A stretch of DNA of 64,000 bases from Numida meleagris. Lineage: Eukaryota > Chordata > Aves > Galliformes > Numididae. The position numbers and the translations under genes are program-made. The notes under the pieces are model-generated. The model saw nothing but the letters and a program-made list of their open reading frames with translations, was not told the origin of the DNA and did not search any database. This document shows, in pieces, positions 36,805 through 49,202 of the stretch. The stretch is taken from the NCBI RefSeq assembly GCF_002078875.1, contig NC_034421.1, positions 15,147,218 through 15,211,217 on the forward strand, in the 5' to 3' direction. How positions within the stretch are numbered: the first letter of the stretch is position 1; each line of letters starts with the position of its first letter.

Positions 36805-39402
36805 AAAGCCATGGAATGTAAACTCTCACATAAACTAAAAGGAATGAAAAAAAACAAAAAAAAAAAGAGTACAAAAAAAAAAAAAGAGTTACAATGAAAA
36901 AGATGTCCAATACCTAAGGGAAGTTAGGGGCAAGTAACTTGCGTATTCTGCAGTTTGTCCTTCACTAATCTGTAAGTCTCATTTTGAGCCCGCACTAACG
37001 GCTCATGGTCTTTCTTCCCCTGCCTCCTTGTTTTATTCTTCTCAATCAAATTAGTCTCAAGTCTAGTTTTGCTGCAGGAAAATTTGGAGGTTTTATTTCT
37101 TAACTGAGAACAGCCTTTTCTTCAGCGTTTAAACACATCTCATAGTTAGCACAGAGATATAAAATTGTTTTAGTACACCTGAATTAAAAAAATAAGAGTT
37201 TTCAATACCAATGGTCTCATTTTTTCACTATTATCTTGAAAAAAGTTGAAAGAAAAAATATTGCAAAGCCCGTGAAGAATTTCTCCCCTCTTTTAAAACA
37301 GAAAAACAAACAAAATGTATCTCTATAAACACTGAACAAACACCAAATAGCAATTGTCTTCTTTTCCACTACAAATTATTATTAAAAGTTGCACAGTGAT
37401 GGGTAAAAGTACAACTTTGGTACTGGAAGATTCGTTCGGCCTTGTGCTGGCTGGTAACTGACTAAGCACAGTTCAGAAGATCGAATATTTTGTAGCTTAT
37501 CTAAATTGCCATCTTTATTTTTTTTCTCAAACATTCCCAATGTAGTTTCAGAAATTGAAGTGACTGTCATCTTTATAACTTTTCAAAGGCATTTGAGTTC
37601 AGGGTGTGGACCAATAAAGCAGAATCTACATCATGAGCCTTATGACTTTTATCGCTACATTCTCAGCTGTTAGTGCCAAGATTAAACTTTCAGAAACATC
37701 TCAAGCATCTCAAATTAGACTTGGTGAAAAACACCACGTCCTCAGCTACAGGCACTGCTTTGTTCTTGGATCTCCTTCCACTTTTTAAAAAGAAATTTCA
37801 ATGTCTTTTGCGCTACTGATAACTTATACTTCTAATTTTAAACTGAAAGCAACTACATACCTGGTCCCATTGAAAATCATTCTGAATATAGCACTTTTGT
37901 TTGGGAAAGAAACAATGGAATGCCTGTAAATACAGTGATTTTTTTTTTTAAGATTAAAATTGCTTTAGTTGCACAGTGACAGCAAGAAGCCTTTCAATTT
38001 GTACATCACAGCTGGAACCAAAATCATCAGAACAAGAACCTGCAACGTGTCAGATATTAACAGATATTTTCATGTATCTTAAAAGTGTGGAACCATGGAA
38101 TATGGGGAAGTCTCCACTTATGGGGAAGTTTGCACTTACAAGAACTCCATAATGAAATGAATTAAAAATTCTCAGTTAAAAGAGGGCTGATAAAATCATA
38201 AAAAAAATAAAAAAAATTGTTGAGTACCATGCTTAAGCATGACTACATTTCAACCTCCCTCGATCAAAGTGGAAAAAAAGTAAGGAAGGAGTACCCTGAC
38301 ATGTCGAAACGATGAATTCCTTACATTTTACTGAGCTGAATTTTCATAAACAAACTATAGAGGTGCAGTTTTTAAGAGATCCATTATCTACTCAGACCTT
38401 GTCTTCTGCTAATCCAACATTACCACTTATGGTACATTTTAAAATATATATATTTTTAAAGCCTACTGTAATATGTGCTACTTAGGAGCATAAAATTCTT
38501 CTGATATTTTGTTTGGGAAATTGTTCGGTCTGCAAACATGTATGCAATTATAACTTCATGTACAGACTTGTTAGTATCTGTTAGAGTCCATGACTATATT
38601 CCCATGCTTGTTTACGTAATGAGTTCCAAGAAGTTTCATCAGGCAGAACTTTTCTTTCTGGGCACTGAATTTAACATTTTTCCCTTCCTCTGTTCTGTTT
38701 CAATGTAATATCATTATTTATTGAGATAAAATTGTGATACAGCCATCCTTCTCAAGTATGCAGACCAGACTTTCCCTCTTCAACTTAACTTGGAAAACCT
38801 ACTCAGTTTTCAAATCCTTCTTCATAATTCAGGTGGAGACATATCACAGCTGCAGGAGTGACCACATTTCCTTGCTTCTTGACAGTATGCATCTGTTCCT
38901 GCTTTAGCACAACACATGCTCCTAAAATAAGCAGCCTATTCTCCCCTTTATCTGCAGCCTCATTCATGTTTCCAAGGATTTTCCAGTGAAATAACACCTA
39001 CACTCTGAGTTCTTCCAGCATGCTGCTGGTTGCATCCACCCATGGCAAAAGATCCTTTCTTTTAAAGAACTATTCTTAAAAGCTCCCATCACAGGCGAGT
39101 AATAACTTCCACTGCCAAAGGAGAAATATAGCTTGAAAATGGTGTGTAAAGGAATGTTCCCTCCTGTGACTCGAAATCATCCCTCTCCACCTGCTATAAA
39201 GATCACTTTTTTTCTCAGTGTGGTTTAACTATGTTTTCCACACACAGTGTTCATTCACTGTAACTTGCAAAGCTAAGGCTATGGTGGCCTCTAGGAACAG
39301 GTAGCTAGCAGAGTCACCAGGAAAGAAAAAAATAAGAGAAGCCTCAAGCTCATTTGCTATTCATTGATAACTTCCAGAGGTTGTTTTTTATTAGTAGTAC
39401 AA
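36805..39402. other. AT-rich DNA, no gene assigned
   Basis: It contains A-rich tracts at 36849-36895 and a near-perfect 18-base tandem duplication at 38101-38136. A - strand segment 37382-37461 could be read as a short IQCK end. Otherwise nothing was recognised. If IQCK ends to the left, this is its last intron. Confidence 0.5.
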
Positions 39403-39946
39403 GGGCTGCTCCAAAAGCACTGCCTCCTATATCATTACCCTGGCCCACGACATCAGAGATGGATGTTGGTGGGATGGCAGCAGAGGCTGAACCTCCCCAC
39501 CAACACTCCATTACATTGTGTGGCCGTGTGACAGATGGCAGCAGAGGGGCACTCTGACAGAACGGAGTTGACATGGAAGTGCAGATGAAGCAAAGGGGTG
39601 TCACTGAATTCCTCCATGTGGAAAAATGGCACCCACTGACATTCACTGACTCTTGCTGAATGTTGATGGAGACCCAGCAGTGGCTGCTGGCACAGTGAGG
39701 GGCGGGTGCTGCGTTTCTGCAGTGGTGACAGTGACAGTGGGGCACCTCTGCTGGTGCAGATCTGTACGAGTGTGGCATGGAGCTGTTGTTCATCGGTGGT
39801 GAAAATGCACAGCTAGTGGTGGTGACTGCATTGAAAAATAGTGTTTTGTAGCCGAGATTTGCTCTTTCTTTTGGTGTTATTGTGCTCTTAGTATCTGTTG
39901 TCATTTCCATGGAAATAAGTAGGAGGCATTACTTTCGGAGTGACCT
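39403..39946 (+). mobile_element. Mariner1_GG (Galluhop)-type deletion copy 1
   Basis: The termini are inverted repeats of the GGCTGCTCCAAAAGTAATGC type. The left part encodes a decayed N-terminus of a mariner transposase (MEVQMKQRGVTEFLHVEK, the DNA-binding helix region) and then jumps directly to the element's 3' end, so the whole DD34D catalytic core is missing. It is about 545 bases, nonautonomous, in + orientation. The element family is identified from memory of chicken repeats. Confidence 0.85.
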
Positions 39947-42900
39947 ACATACTCTATGTTGAAGAAAATAATTTTTAAAACTTCTGTAAACATTCTAGAA
40001 CAAATTTATCCCATTAACTATGCTAAACCAGTGGAGCTATACAGGGAAGAATTCTGATTCTCCCTACCAGTCTAAAGCTGTGCACCACTAAAATGAGTTC
40101 TGAGTGCTATGCTTCCCTCTAGATGTTCAGTCTGTAAGTAGAAACTGTCAAAAGTACATTCACACCTTATATATAGATCATTTTGTGGAATGTAATTTTA
40201 CAGCAGTGAAGCAGTATAGCAAACAATGCTATAGCATTATGACCTTAGGTAAGGCTGAAAGAAATACACCAAGAGATGCTTTTAAATGTGTTTTGAAGTA
40301 GGGGGAGAGTCAGTGGTTTACATGAGGTTACTTTACACCCTGGCCCAGCACACCAAGCAGACATACCACATAGGGTATGGTTTCACATGACACTGTAGGC
40401 ACAGCACAGATTAGCTGATCTAAAAAGCGAGCTGCCATCTCAAGTGGGCGGCTTTGCTCCACTCATTACTGGGGCACCAGTTCCCCTGCACTGGATCTAG
40501 GGGCTGTGTCATACTGGGCTTATCCAGCAGAAAACAAATGCGGAGGGCCACAGTGCAGAACACAGAGCGGTCCTTGGGCAGATTGGGCAGCTGGAGCAGC
40601 TCACTACAAAACCCTCAGCACAAGAGCCAAGGTTGGTAGAAACCTCAGCCAAGGAAGCACAAGGACTACCTTTTTGGTAGGCGAGTTGTTGGGCACCTCA
40701 GCTGCCTAACACAGATTACAATTTGGCCCCTACTTAAAAACAAACAAACAGACAAAAATACTCAAAAGCTGTTTTGTTCTGGCTATGTTCTTATAAAAAT
40801 GAAGACTTCACAATTTGTTCCAATTATGATGAACGTGTTTATGCACTTTCTGAAAAGAGGAAAGTAAATTAAGAATGCCTTTGAACTTGTTAATTACAAT
40901 ACAGTCGCCTTTCTAACTTCCTTTTGGCATCCTTTTCCAGCACCACACTTCTTTCAGCACCAACATTATATTTGCCCAAAACATGCCCATGAAATTAGGT
41001 ATATGTAGCATTGTGCTGTGAGCCGTACCACAGCAGAATCTGACTGCTAGCTCGCATTTTGGCTGATATTTTCACAGGGAGGTATGCTGATCTTTCTAGT
41101 AGTGTCAATAGAATCACATTACTGCTTGAGTCAGCATTTTCTAAAAGCTATTTGGCAGCTCACCATTCATCCCCTACAGTTAGATTCAACACTATTTACA
41201 GTGTCTAATAAATAGGGTTTGAGTCATCTACAAATTTAAGAGAGATTTCATTGTTATCCTTGATGTAGCTAACTTTTTAACACAATGATCTGTCAGTTTT
41301 AAACTGTTTTTCTTTTGTTCTTAATGGTTTATTTGTGACATCTGAGCTTTTGGAAATAACAAATTCTTTGTCCTGCTTGATGCAAGGAGCTCAGTGGTTT
41401 AATTAAAGGGGAGATTTCACAGTAACTCAGTTAAACCAAATGCGTAGAAAGATGAGCTTAAGAAGCAGTTGTGTTGCACTATTCATTACTGCATAAGTGC
41501 TCGAATTTCCCTTCAGTGCAAAGTCAGCTGGGTGAGACCACACCACAGACGAAGGCAGTGGAAACCAACTTTGTTGACTTTACAGTGAAATGAGGTTTAA
41601 CAACATTAATAAACAGCAGAGTAGTAATAGCAGAAATACGAGCATCTGGAACACTAACATAATTAATTATGGCATCACAGCTGAGATTGATAATGAAAAC
41701 CCCTGGACAGTAACTTCTTAAAGTGGTACAGCTGTTTCCAAACAGCCATCTGTCTGTGCCCCGAGGCTATTTTATGTAATGGATACTCTTACATTAATTT
41801 AGCAGGGCTCAGTCGTATAATTACAGAAACAAGTTGATAATATTGAAAGCTTACGTGATATAAGCAATATAAACTTGCACTGGTTGAAGAAAAATATTGA
41901 AAAGGAACGGTTTTACAACATACTTTAAAGTGGTGGAACAGCTTCATCCTAGTGTCCTAAAATAATTAATTTGAAGACAGGAAATCTCTATGAGGATGAT
42001 TAAAAGGAAATTCTTTTTTCCTTTGGAAACAATTGGTAAAGAAGGCAAAGGAACTCTTATCACTACGTGATTCTCCAAAACAACATGAGTGTAGTTTACA
42101 GAAAAATTTCTTCAGAGATGGGAGTTCGTTGAATGAATTTAACAGCTGAATGGCACGGTCCCTTCCCCCCTCAGCCCCGACTCTTCTTGCTCACATCATT
42201 TTCAGAATGGTTTCATCCTGTCCTCTGGAAGCGTACTTCAAACTTCAGCTTTAAAACTTTTTATGCATGAAGACTGTAAGCTGTGATCATACAGACATCT
42301 AATATCTTATACACTCTTTCTCACAGCATCGTGTTGGAAATATACTATGGAAAGGCCTTTTCCGAGTTTGTTTCCCAGAATTAAGTGGGAGACTTACATA
42401 ATGGTAACTCCCACTGGTACCACAGACAGAGGAAATTTTTAAAAAGCCCTTGGTGAGATGATGTAAATGCAAACAAACTGAAAACAGAATCCAAAGCACA
42501 AACTCAAACTGGAATAATTTAGAATGAATGAGCGAGCCTGCTAGGTCAACCTCCCTCATCACCTTCAGTAATGCAATTTCTGAACAATTAGCACAGACAA
42601 AACTAGACATGTATTACAAAGAGAAAAATGTGGCTTTTATTTTTTAGATCTATAATGAGATTAATTTTACCATAGTAAATTTGAATCCACTGTTTTCTGA
42701 TCTTCAGAACATTTATTTATGCTTAACATTTTTTTTTGTTTTTTTTTTTTCTAACCTAATCTCTTAGTAGTCCATAGTAAATGGGCCATACAATCCCACA
42801 AAGACTTGAAGAAAAACTTGGTCACTGCAAAAATTGACTTTACACAGTTAGATCTGCTGGAAGACAAGAAAATACTCAATGTTCTAAACATTTAATAGTG

Positions 42901-42988
42901 CAGTGAAGCTTTGAATAGAAAGTCCTGTGTATAGCACAGCGCAGATATAGAAAAGTGTGCCAGCTTGTAACACCTTGCATTGTACATA
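39947..42988. other. AT-rich DNA between mariner copies
   Basis: No exon or known repeat was identified. The stretch about 41380-41830 is rich in TAATTA-like and E-box-like words and has the look of noncoding regulatory DNA, but this is an impression only. Confidence 0.5.
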
Positions 42989-43526
42989 GTTTGCTCTGAA
43001 AGTAATGCCTCCTATTTATTTCCATGGAAAAAAAAAACAGATACAAAAAGCAAAATTATGCTATTTGGTTGAGCAAGTTCTCAGCTACAAACACCATTTT
43101 TCAGCGCAATTGCCACCACAAGCCATGCATTTTCACCAGCGATGAACAACAGCTGCATGCCACACTCATAAAAATCTGCACCAGCAGTGGTGCCCCACTG
43201 TTGCTGTCATCAGTGCTGAAATGCACTGCCAGCATGGAGACCACGGTTTGGTCTCCATAAACATTCAGCAAAATGTTGATGAATGTCAGTGGGTGCCATT
43301 TTTTCTGCAAGGAGAAATTCAGTGACACCCCTTTGCTTCATCCGCGCTTCCATGTCAGACTCCGTTCTGTCAGAGTGCTCCTCTGCTCCCATCTGTAACT
43401 GGGCAACAAAATGTAATGGGATATTGGTGGGAAGGTTCAATCTCTGCTGCCATCCCACCAACATCCATCTCTGATGTCATATGCCAGTGTAATGAAATAG
43501 GAAGCATTATTCTCAGAGCAGCCCTC
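42989..43526 (-). mobile_element. Mariner1_GG-type deletion copy 2
   Basis: The same element as copy 1 in the opposite orientation, about 538 bases. Terminal repeats read TTTGCTCTGAAAGTAATGCC at the left and AGAGCAGCCC at the right, with TA at both outer borders, fitting the TA target of mariners. The - strand holds the transposase N-terminal fragment (about 43330-43210), then the same internal junction as copies 1 and 3. It is nonfunctional. Confidence 0.85.
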
Positions 43527-46500
43527 ATATATTACTATAACAGCAAGGCAGGCCATGATAGGAGGCCATGACACATCAAGGTTTTGAAAACAATGTCTTT
43601 TGAAAAAATAATTATTTTACGACAGCTTTGATTTTAACTTTCCTTTTTTTCTTTTTGCACGTTTTCTTGCACGCACATTCTCTTGGCTAACACTTAACTG
43701 TCATTATGATTTTAAAAATGCTCCCAGTGAGGCTTCTGCCAGCTGGAATCACGCTCAGCCTTCCCAGCTGAAATACAATGTGCTTTCATTGCAGTCATTG
43801 CTGTTTGTGCAGGTATGTGGCACCGCTTTTGGGGCTGCCATTCAGTGCTGTCTCTGTTTGGTATGGGCCTGCCTTTCCACGTACCTGAATACCCACTCAG
43901 AGAAATCTGCTCCTACTTCACTGGCAGCAGCACTGGTATCAATGCAGGCCAGTCATTCCTTTGCTAAGAACTCTGAACACTGGAAGCTAACACTGGGTGG
44001 ATGTCATCCTCTGTGCACAGAACACTGACTTGTTCTGCAATCAGAATTGTATGAGTAGGTTTCTCCACTGCACACTTCCCAGTGGACGGAGTTTTCAATA
44101 CACGCATTCTAAATCTTTCAATATCACAACAAAAGCAGCCTGCAACAGACACATTTTATTAAGCAGCATGATGCAGCTGAAACTAGCCCCCAGCTCACGT
44201 TTTCCCTAGAGATCACGAAGAACAGCTGCCTGGGCAGAAAAAGTACCACCAAGAGGAAACTGCTCTCCTTGCTCTTGCAAGTTTGCAAACCATGGAACTA
44301 TCTGTCCTGTAGCTGCCAGCGCTGTCCGCATCTGTCATTACAGGGAGAGCAGCAGGACTGGAGACAGACCTCCCTCTGTGTGAGGGCTCTGTGCAGTGCA
44401 GGTGGGCCAGGTTACCCAGCCCCTGGGGTGGTGGCTGCAGGACCAGAACATAACTCTGCACAGCTGTTATGTGAGAGTGGGTTCAAATACTGCTCCACTT
44501 TACACAACAGAGGAGAAACTGTGTTACAAAAGCACCCTGTAGTAAGGTATTTACTGGAAAGACTTGTTCTATAACTACTGAACCTTCTGTCCATTAGAAA
44601 TATAGTTCAATTATCCTATTCTCATTGCAGAATTAGTTGGTGCTCTGCACGCCCTTCAACACACTCAACAGCTCACAGTTAGCACAACTGCAACATTACC
44701 CTGAGAGGACCTCTTCAAAACTGGTGCTACCCAACAGATGACCAAGTATAAATAGGAAATCATCGAACAGATGTTGAAGGAATCAAAGTACTGTCAGAGG
44801 AGAAGTTTGTTATCAGTCAGTAAGTGCTCCATGTTTCCTTTGTGTTTGCTGGTATTATGCAAATGTAGCCCCTCTGGAATTACCAGCATTTCACATCAGA
44901 AAAACCTAGCCCTGGTTTAAAACATTATTATTAACCCAAGTGCCTACTACATTTATTTTGTGTGAAGGAAAAAAAGCCATTAAAATATGGAAAGCTGAAA
45001 ACAGTGGGGTATTTTGTGATTCCAATTGTTACAACAATTGCTATTAGTGACAGATTTTTCCTTCACCTTTGGGAAAAAAAACTTTCTATAGAAGATTTCA
45101 AGCAGAGGGAAATGTTTAGGACTTTCTTGCCATCCTTCACCCTGATCTACTTGGGACTGGACAGATAGACTGGATGCACAATAAAACTGAAAGAATAATT
45201 GCAGTGCATTAGGCTAATGACCTAACTGCTCTTAATGCCATTGGCATTTACAGAGCATGAACAGTTTTATAATTAAACTACTTGATAGAGAAGTTTTGTC
45301 GTATCATTTATTAAAAAGCAGGAGAATTTTGAAATTAGCAATAGCCACAAAGGAGTTGATGACTAAAGTTACTGAAGAATTGCAAGGCTCTCATCATGTA
45401 CAATAAGCCCTGGCTGCTACAGCGGTGACATTAATAAGTACTCTTTATGTACAGACATTCTTACTGTCGTTTCTAAAACAAAGCCTGCTGTGAGAACGTC
45501 AAGCACTTAACTTCAGAATAGCCTACTTCATATCTGCGCATGAGTACACTAACTGCACTTAAGTAAGAAGAGTTAGGTTGCATACAAAATAATGAAAGAA
45601 ACAACACTTTGAATGAAGCCACAGCAGGACAAATTCCATGTCTCAGCTTAGACTCTAAATGTCTAGAAATTGGACACGTGGCTCAAAAAGGTTAATTAAT
45701 AAAGCACCGACAAGGTATATAGATGCAGCAAAGAGAAACAGCTCCAAATAGTGACTATAAATATTCAGTGCTTGAGTGCAAAGCTGCCTAGTTCATTTGA
45801 CAGCACTGAGACCAGTGGTGTCCAATTATGATGAAGCTGCCTAATCCCAGCTGTGCATCAGCAATTTTCTATCACTTGAAATCCAGAGTTGGAGATTTTT
45901 CTAGATAGTTGGTATCTAACTGACCAGTACCCGTGATTTTTAAAAGCTTTCACAGAAACCTGATTCTAAACTCCCTTAACCCTGAAGGGATTCAAAGATA
46001 AGCCTCCTTTTCCAGCGAAGTGCCATGAAATCCAGGCTCAGAATCAGGACACTGATGGATGCCTTCTTGCATACAGAGCTTCAGAAATCTAACATGACTT
46101 GCCCCCAGCCATTAGCTTCTGCCGATCACCTGGAAGTTAGCACTTCCTCAGCTGTGAACAGGAACCAGCTATGATGAGAATACCATCTCACATTCTGCTC
46201 AGTTTAACCAAGCTGTGGGCTGTTGGGAAGGGATTATCCCTCTCTGTCCCCAGTTCTCTTTCTGTTCTGGTTCATACAGCAATAATGTGGCAACATTACA
46301 GAAAAATAACCTGCCCCACAGATAACCTCAGCAGATCCAAACCCACAGTGCAGTTACACAGTCATTGAAATTTCTGCCAGAGATATTTTGTGATGAGCCT
46401 TTTTGGCAGCCAGTAGTTTGATCCAACTGTGTGTAACTGCATCCTGAATAACTTACATGGTTGTGGGCAAAGACTGGTGGCAGGGCCATCAGAACAAAGG

Positions 46501-46833
46501 ACCACAATGGTGACTGGTAAAGCAGAAGTTTCCCCCTCATCAGCTCATGAGCAATACAGCTGAATGAACTACTACCTCTGTCTATTGACAGGCAGCTCAC
46601 ATCCCTACGTGGATCTCATCTGAGACCAGACAACAGAAGCTGATAAAGAGCTGGAGAATCCTCCTGTGTTAGTAGACAAATAGCAGGCAGAGAGACCAGG
46701 CAAAGAGTGATCATAATTATACCACTGTGTCTGAATAATGAAAGAATAATTTTGTCCCTGTCAGAAAGGCCTTGTCCAAAATCAGACAAAAAATGTTCTG
46801 AAAGCAACATGGCCTCATTTTCTTTGGCAATTA
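43527..46833. other. DNA between mariner copies 2 and 3, nothing assigned
   Basis: No exon or repeat family was recognised. The segment near 45185-45300 is a dense block of ATTAGGCTAATGACCTAA-like words that could be regulatory. Confidence 0.5.
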
Positions 46834-47355
46834 CGAAGGCTGCTCTGAAAATAATGCCTCTTCATTATGTTGGCTCACAATGTCACGGGCAGATGTTGGT
46901 GGGATGGCAGTAGAGGCTGAACCTTCCCACCAGTATACCATTACATTTTGTTGCCCAGTTACAGATGGCAGCAGAGGGACACTGACAGAATGGAGTCTGA
47001 CATGGAAGTGCAGATGAAGCGAAGTGGTGTCACTGAATTCCTCCATGTGGAAAAAATGGCACCGACTGACACAGGACATTATGAATGTTGATGGAGACCC
47101 AGCAGTGGGTGGGTGCTGCATTTCTGCAGTGGTGACAGTGACAGTGGGGCACCTCTGCTGGTGCAGATCTGTATGAGCGTGGCATGCAGCTCTTGTTCAT
47201 ATACAGCTAACAAAAATGTATAGCTAATGGTGGTCACTGTGTTAAAAAGCAGTGTTTTGTAGCTGAGGATTTGCTCTATTAACAGTGTTATTGTGCTCTT
47301 TGTATCTATTTTAGTTTCCACTGAAAAAAATAGGAGGTATTACCTATCAAGCACT
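46834..47355 (+). mobile_element. Mariner1_GG-type deletion copy 3
   Basis: A third copy in + orientation, about 520 bases, with the same structure: left terminal repeat, the transposase N-terminal remnant in several frames, the shared internal deletion junction near 47134-47165, then the element's 3' end. It is slightly more decayed at its right terminus. It lies in the intron or 3' flank just downstream (in IQCK direction) of the exon at 47823-47934. Confidence 0.85.
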
Positions 47356-47822
47356 ACATATATATTGGATTGTTAGGGTTTGTTTTCTTTTTTTAGAACA
47401 CTACAGGACAACTTCTGTTATAAATAACATAGGAAAATGCCAGTAGAACATTTGCCGGATAGAAATTCTGCAGTTCAGAAAAACTGTACTACAACCTGTC
47501 TGGTAAAAATCAGCATTTCAGTGTTTTGCAGCTGGTAGAAGTCTGATACTAGGCAATACTGTGCCACCACATTATCATAGTTCTGTGAAGTTACTGAGCT
47601 TTGGCTCTGTATTGTACTTTTCATTGCCACTTTTAGCTATACTAGTAACTAAGTTAAATAGTGATTGTAAAGAAATAGCCAGGCACTTCCACCAGACATT
47701 GCCTTCTCTTGTCACTCATCATTAGTGTTCTTCTGTGCATCATTTCTTAATACAAATTAAAGTATAAAAATTAAATATTAAATGTAAAAAAATCATTACA
47801 ATAAGCAATTTAATTCACCTAC

Positions 47823-47934
47823 CTTTGGCTTCCTGCTTAGCCCAGAATTCTTCTACTCTTTGAAAGATGATTTTTTCATCTCTCAACTGCTTTTGCCACT
47901 GACGCAGCTCTTGTACTTCCCTATCACAGCGGAC
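47823..47934 (-). CDS. IQCK: IQCK exon, end of IQ motif and C-terminal helix
   Basis: IQCK is an IQ-motif (calmodulin-type binding) protein of poorly known function. This 112-base exon begins after tttccag and ends AAAG then gtaggtga, leaving phase 1. It encodes VRCDREVQELRQWQKQLRDE and on to FWAKQEAK, which closely matches the C-terminal region of human IQCK. Its first residues complete the IQ motif begun in the exon at 53546-53630. The remainder looks like a charged helix. The next exon (the C-terminus) must lie at lower coordinates and is not firmly located. Confidence 0.93.
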
Positions 47935-49184
47935 CTGGAAAAGGAAAACAGAAAATGCAACTAACATTACACATGCATGTTACCCAAGGTCATAAGCCTT
48001 TGCTTTTCACACTGGGCTGTGGCCGTGCAAATACGTGGCATCCATCCTTTTTGCAGGGCATGATATAAAGCATGATCCCAGAGGTTTACAGCTTTCAACT
48101 TACACAGAACTAAAACCCACATAATTGACAAACACCACTGAAAACATAAATATGCCAATTAAGGGATCATTTTGATTACCAAGGACTCCTGAGACTGTGA
48201 CTGCAGTGAGATGCCAATTCTTCGAGTTAATTAAAATTTAAAGCATTATACTGAAGGGTATTAGTGCCTTTAGAAAACCACAACGCTATAAAACCAACCC
48301 ATTGATCAACACAATAGAATAGAAGAGGCACATGAAGGGTCATACAGCAGGAAATTTATTCCAGCAAACTGATTCACACCTGCTACCAGCTGCAATCCTA
48401 GCCATACCATTTTCACAAACAGAAGAGCCATTAATCTCTTATTTAAAGTAATTGGAATGCATTACATGATGTCTATTCTTTGGCAATCACTCCTATGAAA
48501 AGCCTAATTCTACTTCCATGTAGAATGACAATAGCCACAGGCTTTATCTCTGTTTAAGTTGAATTCCTCTATTATTGCTTTTGTGCTGGTATAGATCCTA
48601 CTAACATAAGAAATAATTCAGCTTTTACCAGTCCTGAACTTGCCCTAAACTATACTTGATTAAATAGCAGTATGTTGCCCATCATCTACCTTGGCACTCA
48701 CACAATTAGTACCTCAGCGTTAGAGCAAAAATCCAGAATAGATGCAGTCACTCTGACAATAGCAGGCTGTGGTCATGGTAGAATTTGCTCAGACATTGAT
48801 AAGTGATTATTCTCTTAAAGCCACATTCAGATTATAAAAGAATTATTTAAAATGGAGTTTCTGTTTTTTTCTAAATGATACAGATAGAAAATGCCATTTG
48901 CTTTAGGACTTAACGTCCCAGTTATTCAGGCTGAAATTAAATAGCACTGCAGAAACAAGCAGCAATAGGCGTGGCTTCCCCTGGACATGTTTTACTTTCA
49001 GGAAGCCGACCGCTCAGATCTCCAGAGAATTTATGTTTATTTTATTCTTAGATCATATGGTAATAAGTCTGCTCTGTGTCTTAAACTCTGTTTCTCTACT
49101 ACATTACATTCCAGTTTTCACATGTTTTCCTGAGATGCAAAGAGAGCAAAACAGCAGGGTGCAATTTTCCACTTCTTAAAAAAA

Positions 49185-49202
49185 ATATATATATATATAT
49201 AT
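49185..49202. repeat. (TA)n microsatellite
   Basis: About nine TA units preceded by an A run, followed by duplicated TATAGTATTTAG words. Confidence 0.9.

Noticed and set aside
39350..39910. 186-codon open frame on the - strand
   Set aside because: It is the antisense of mariner copy 1, including its terminal repeats. Not a gene.
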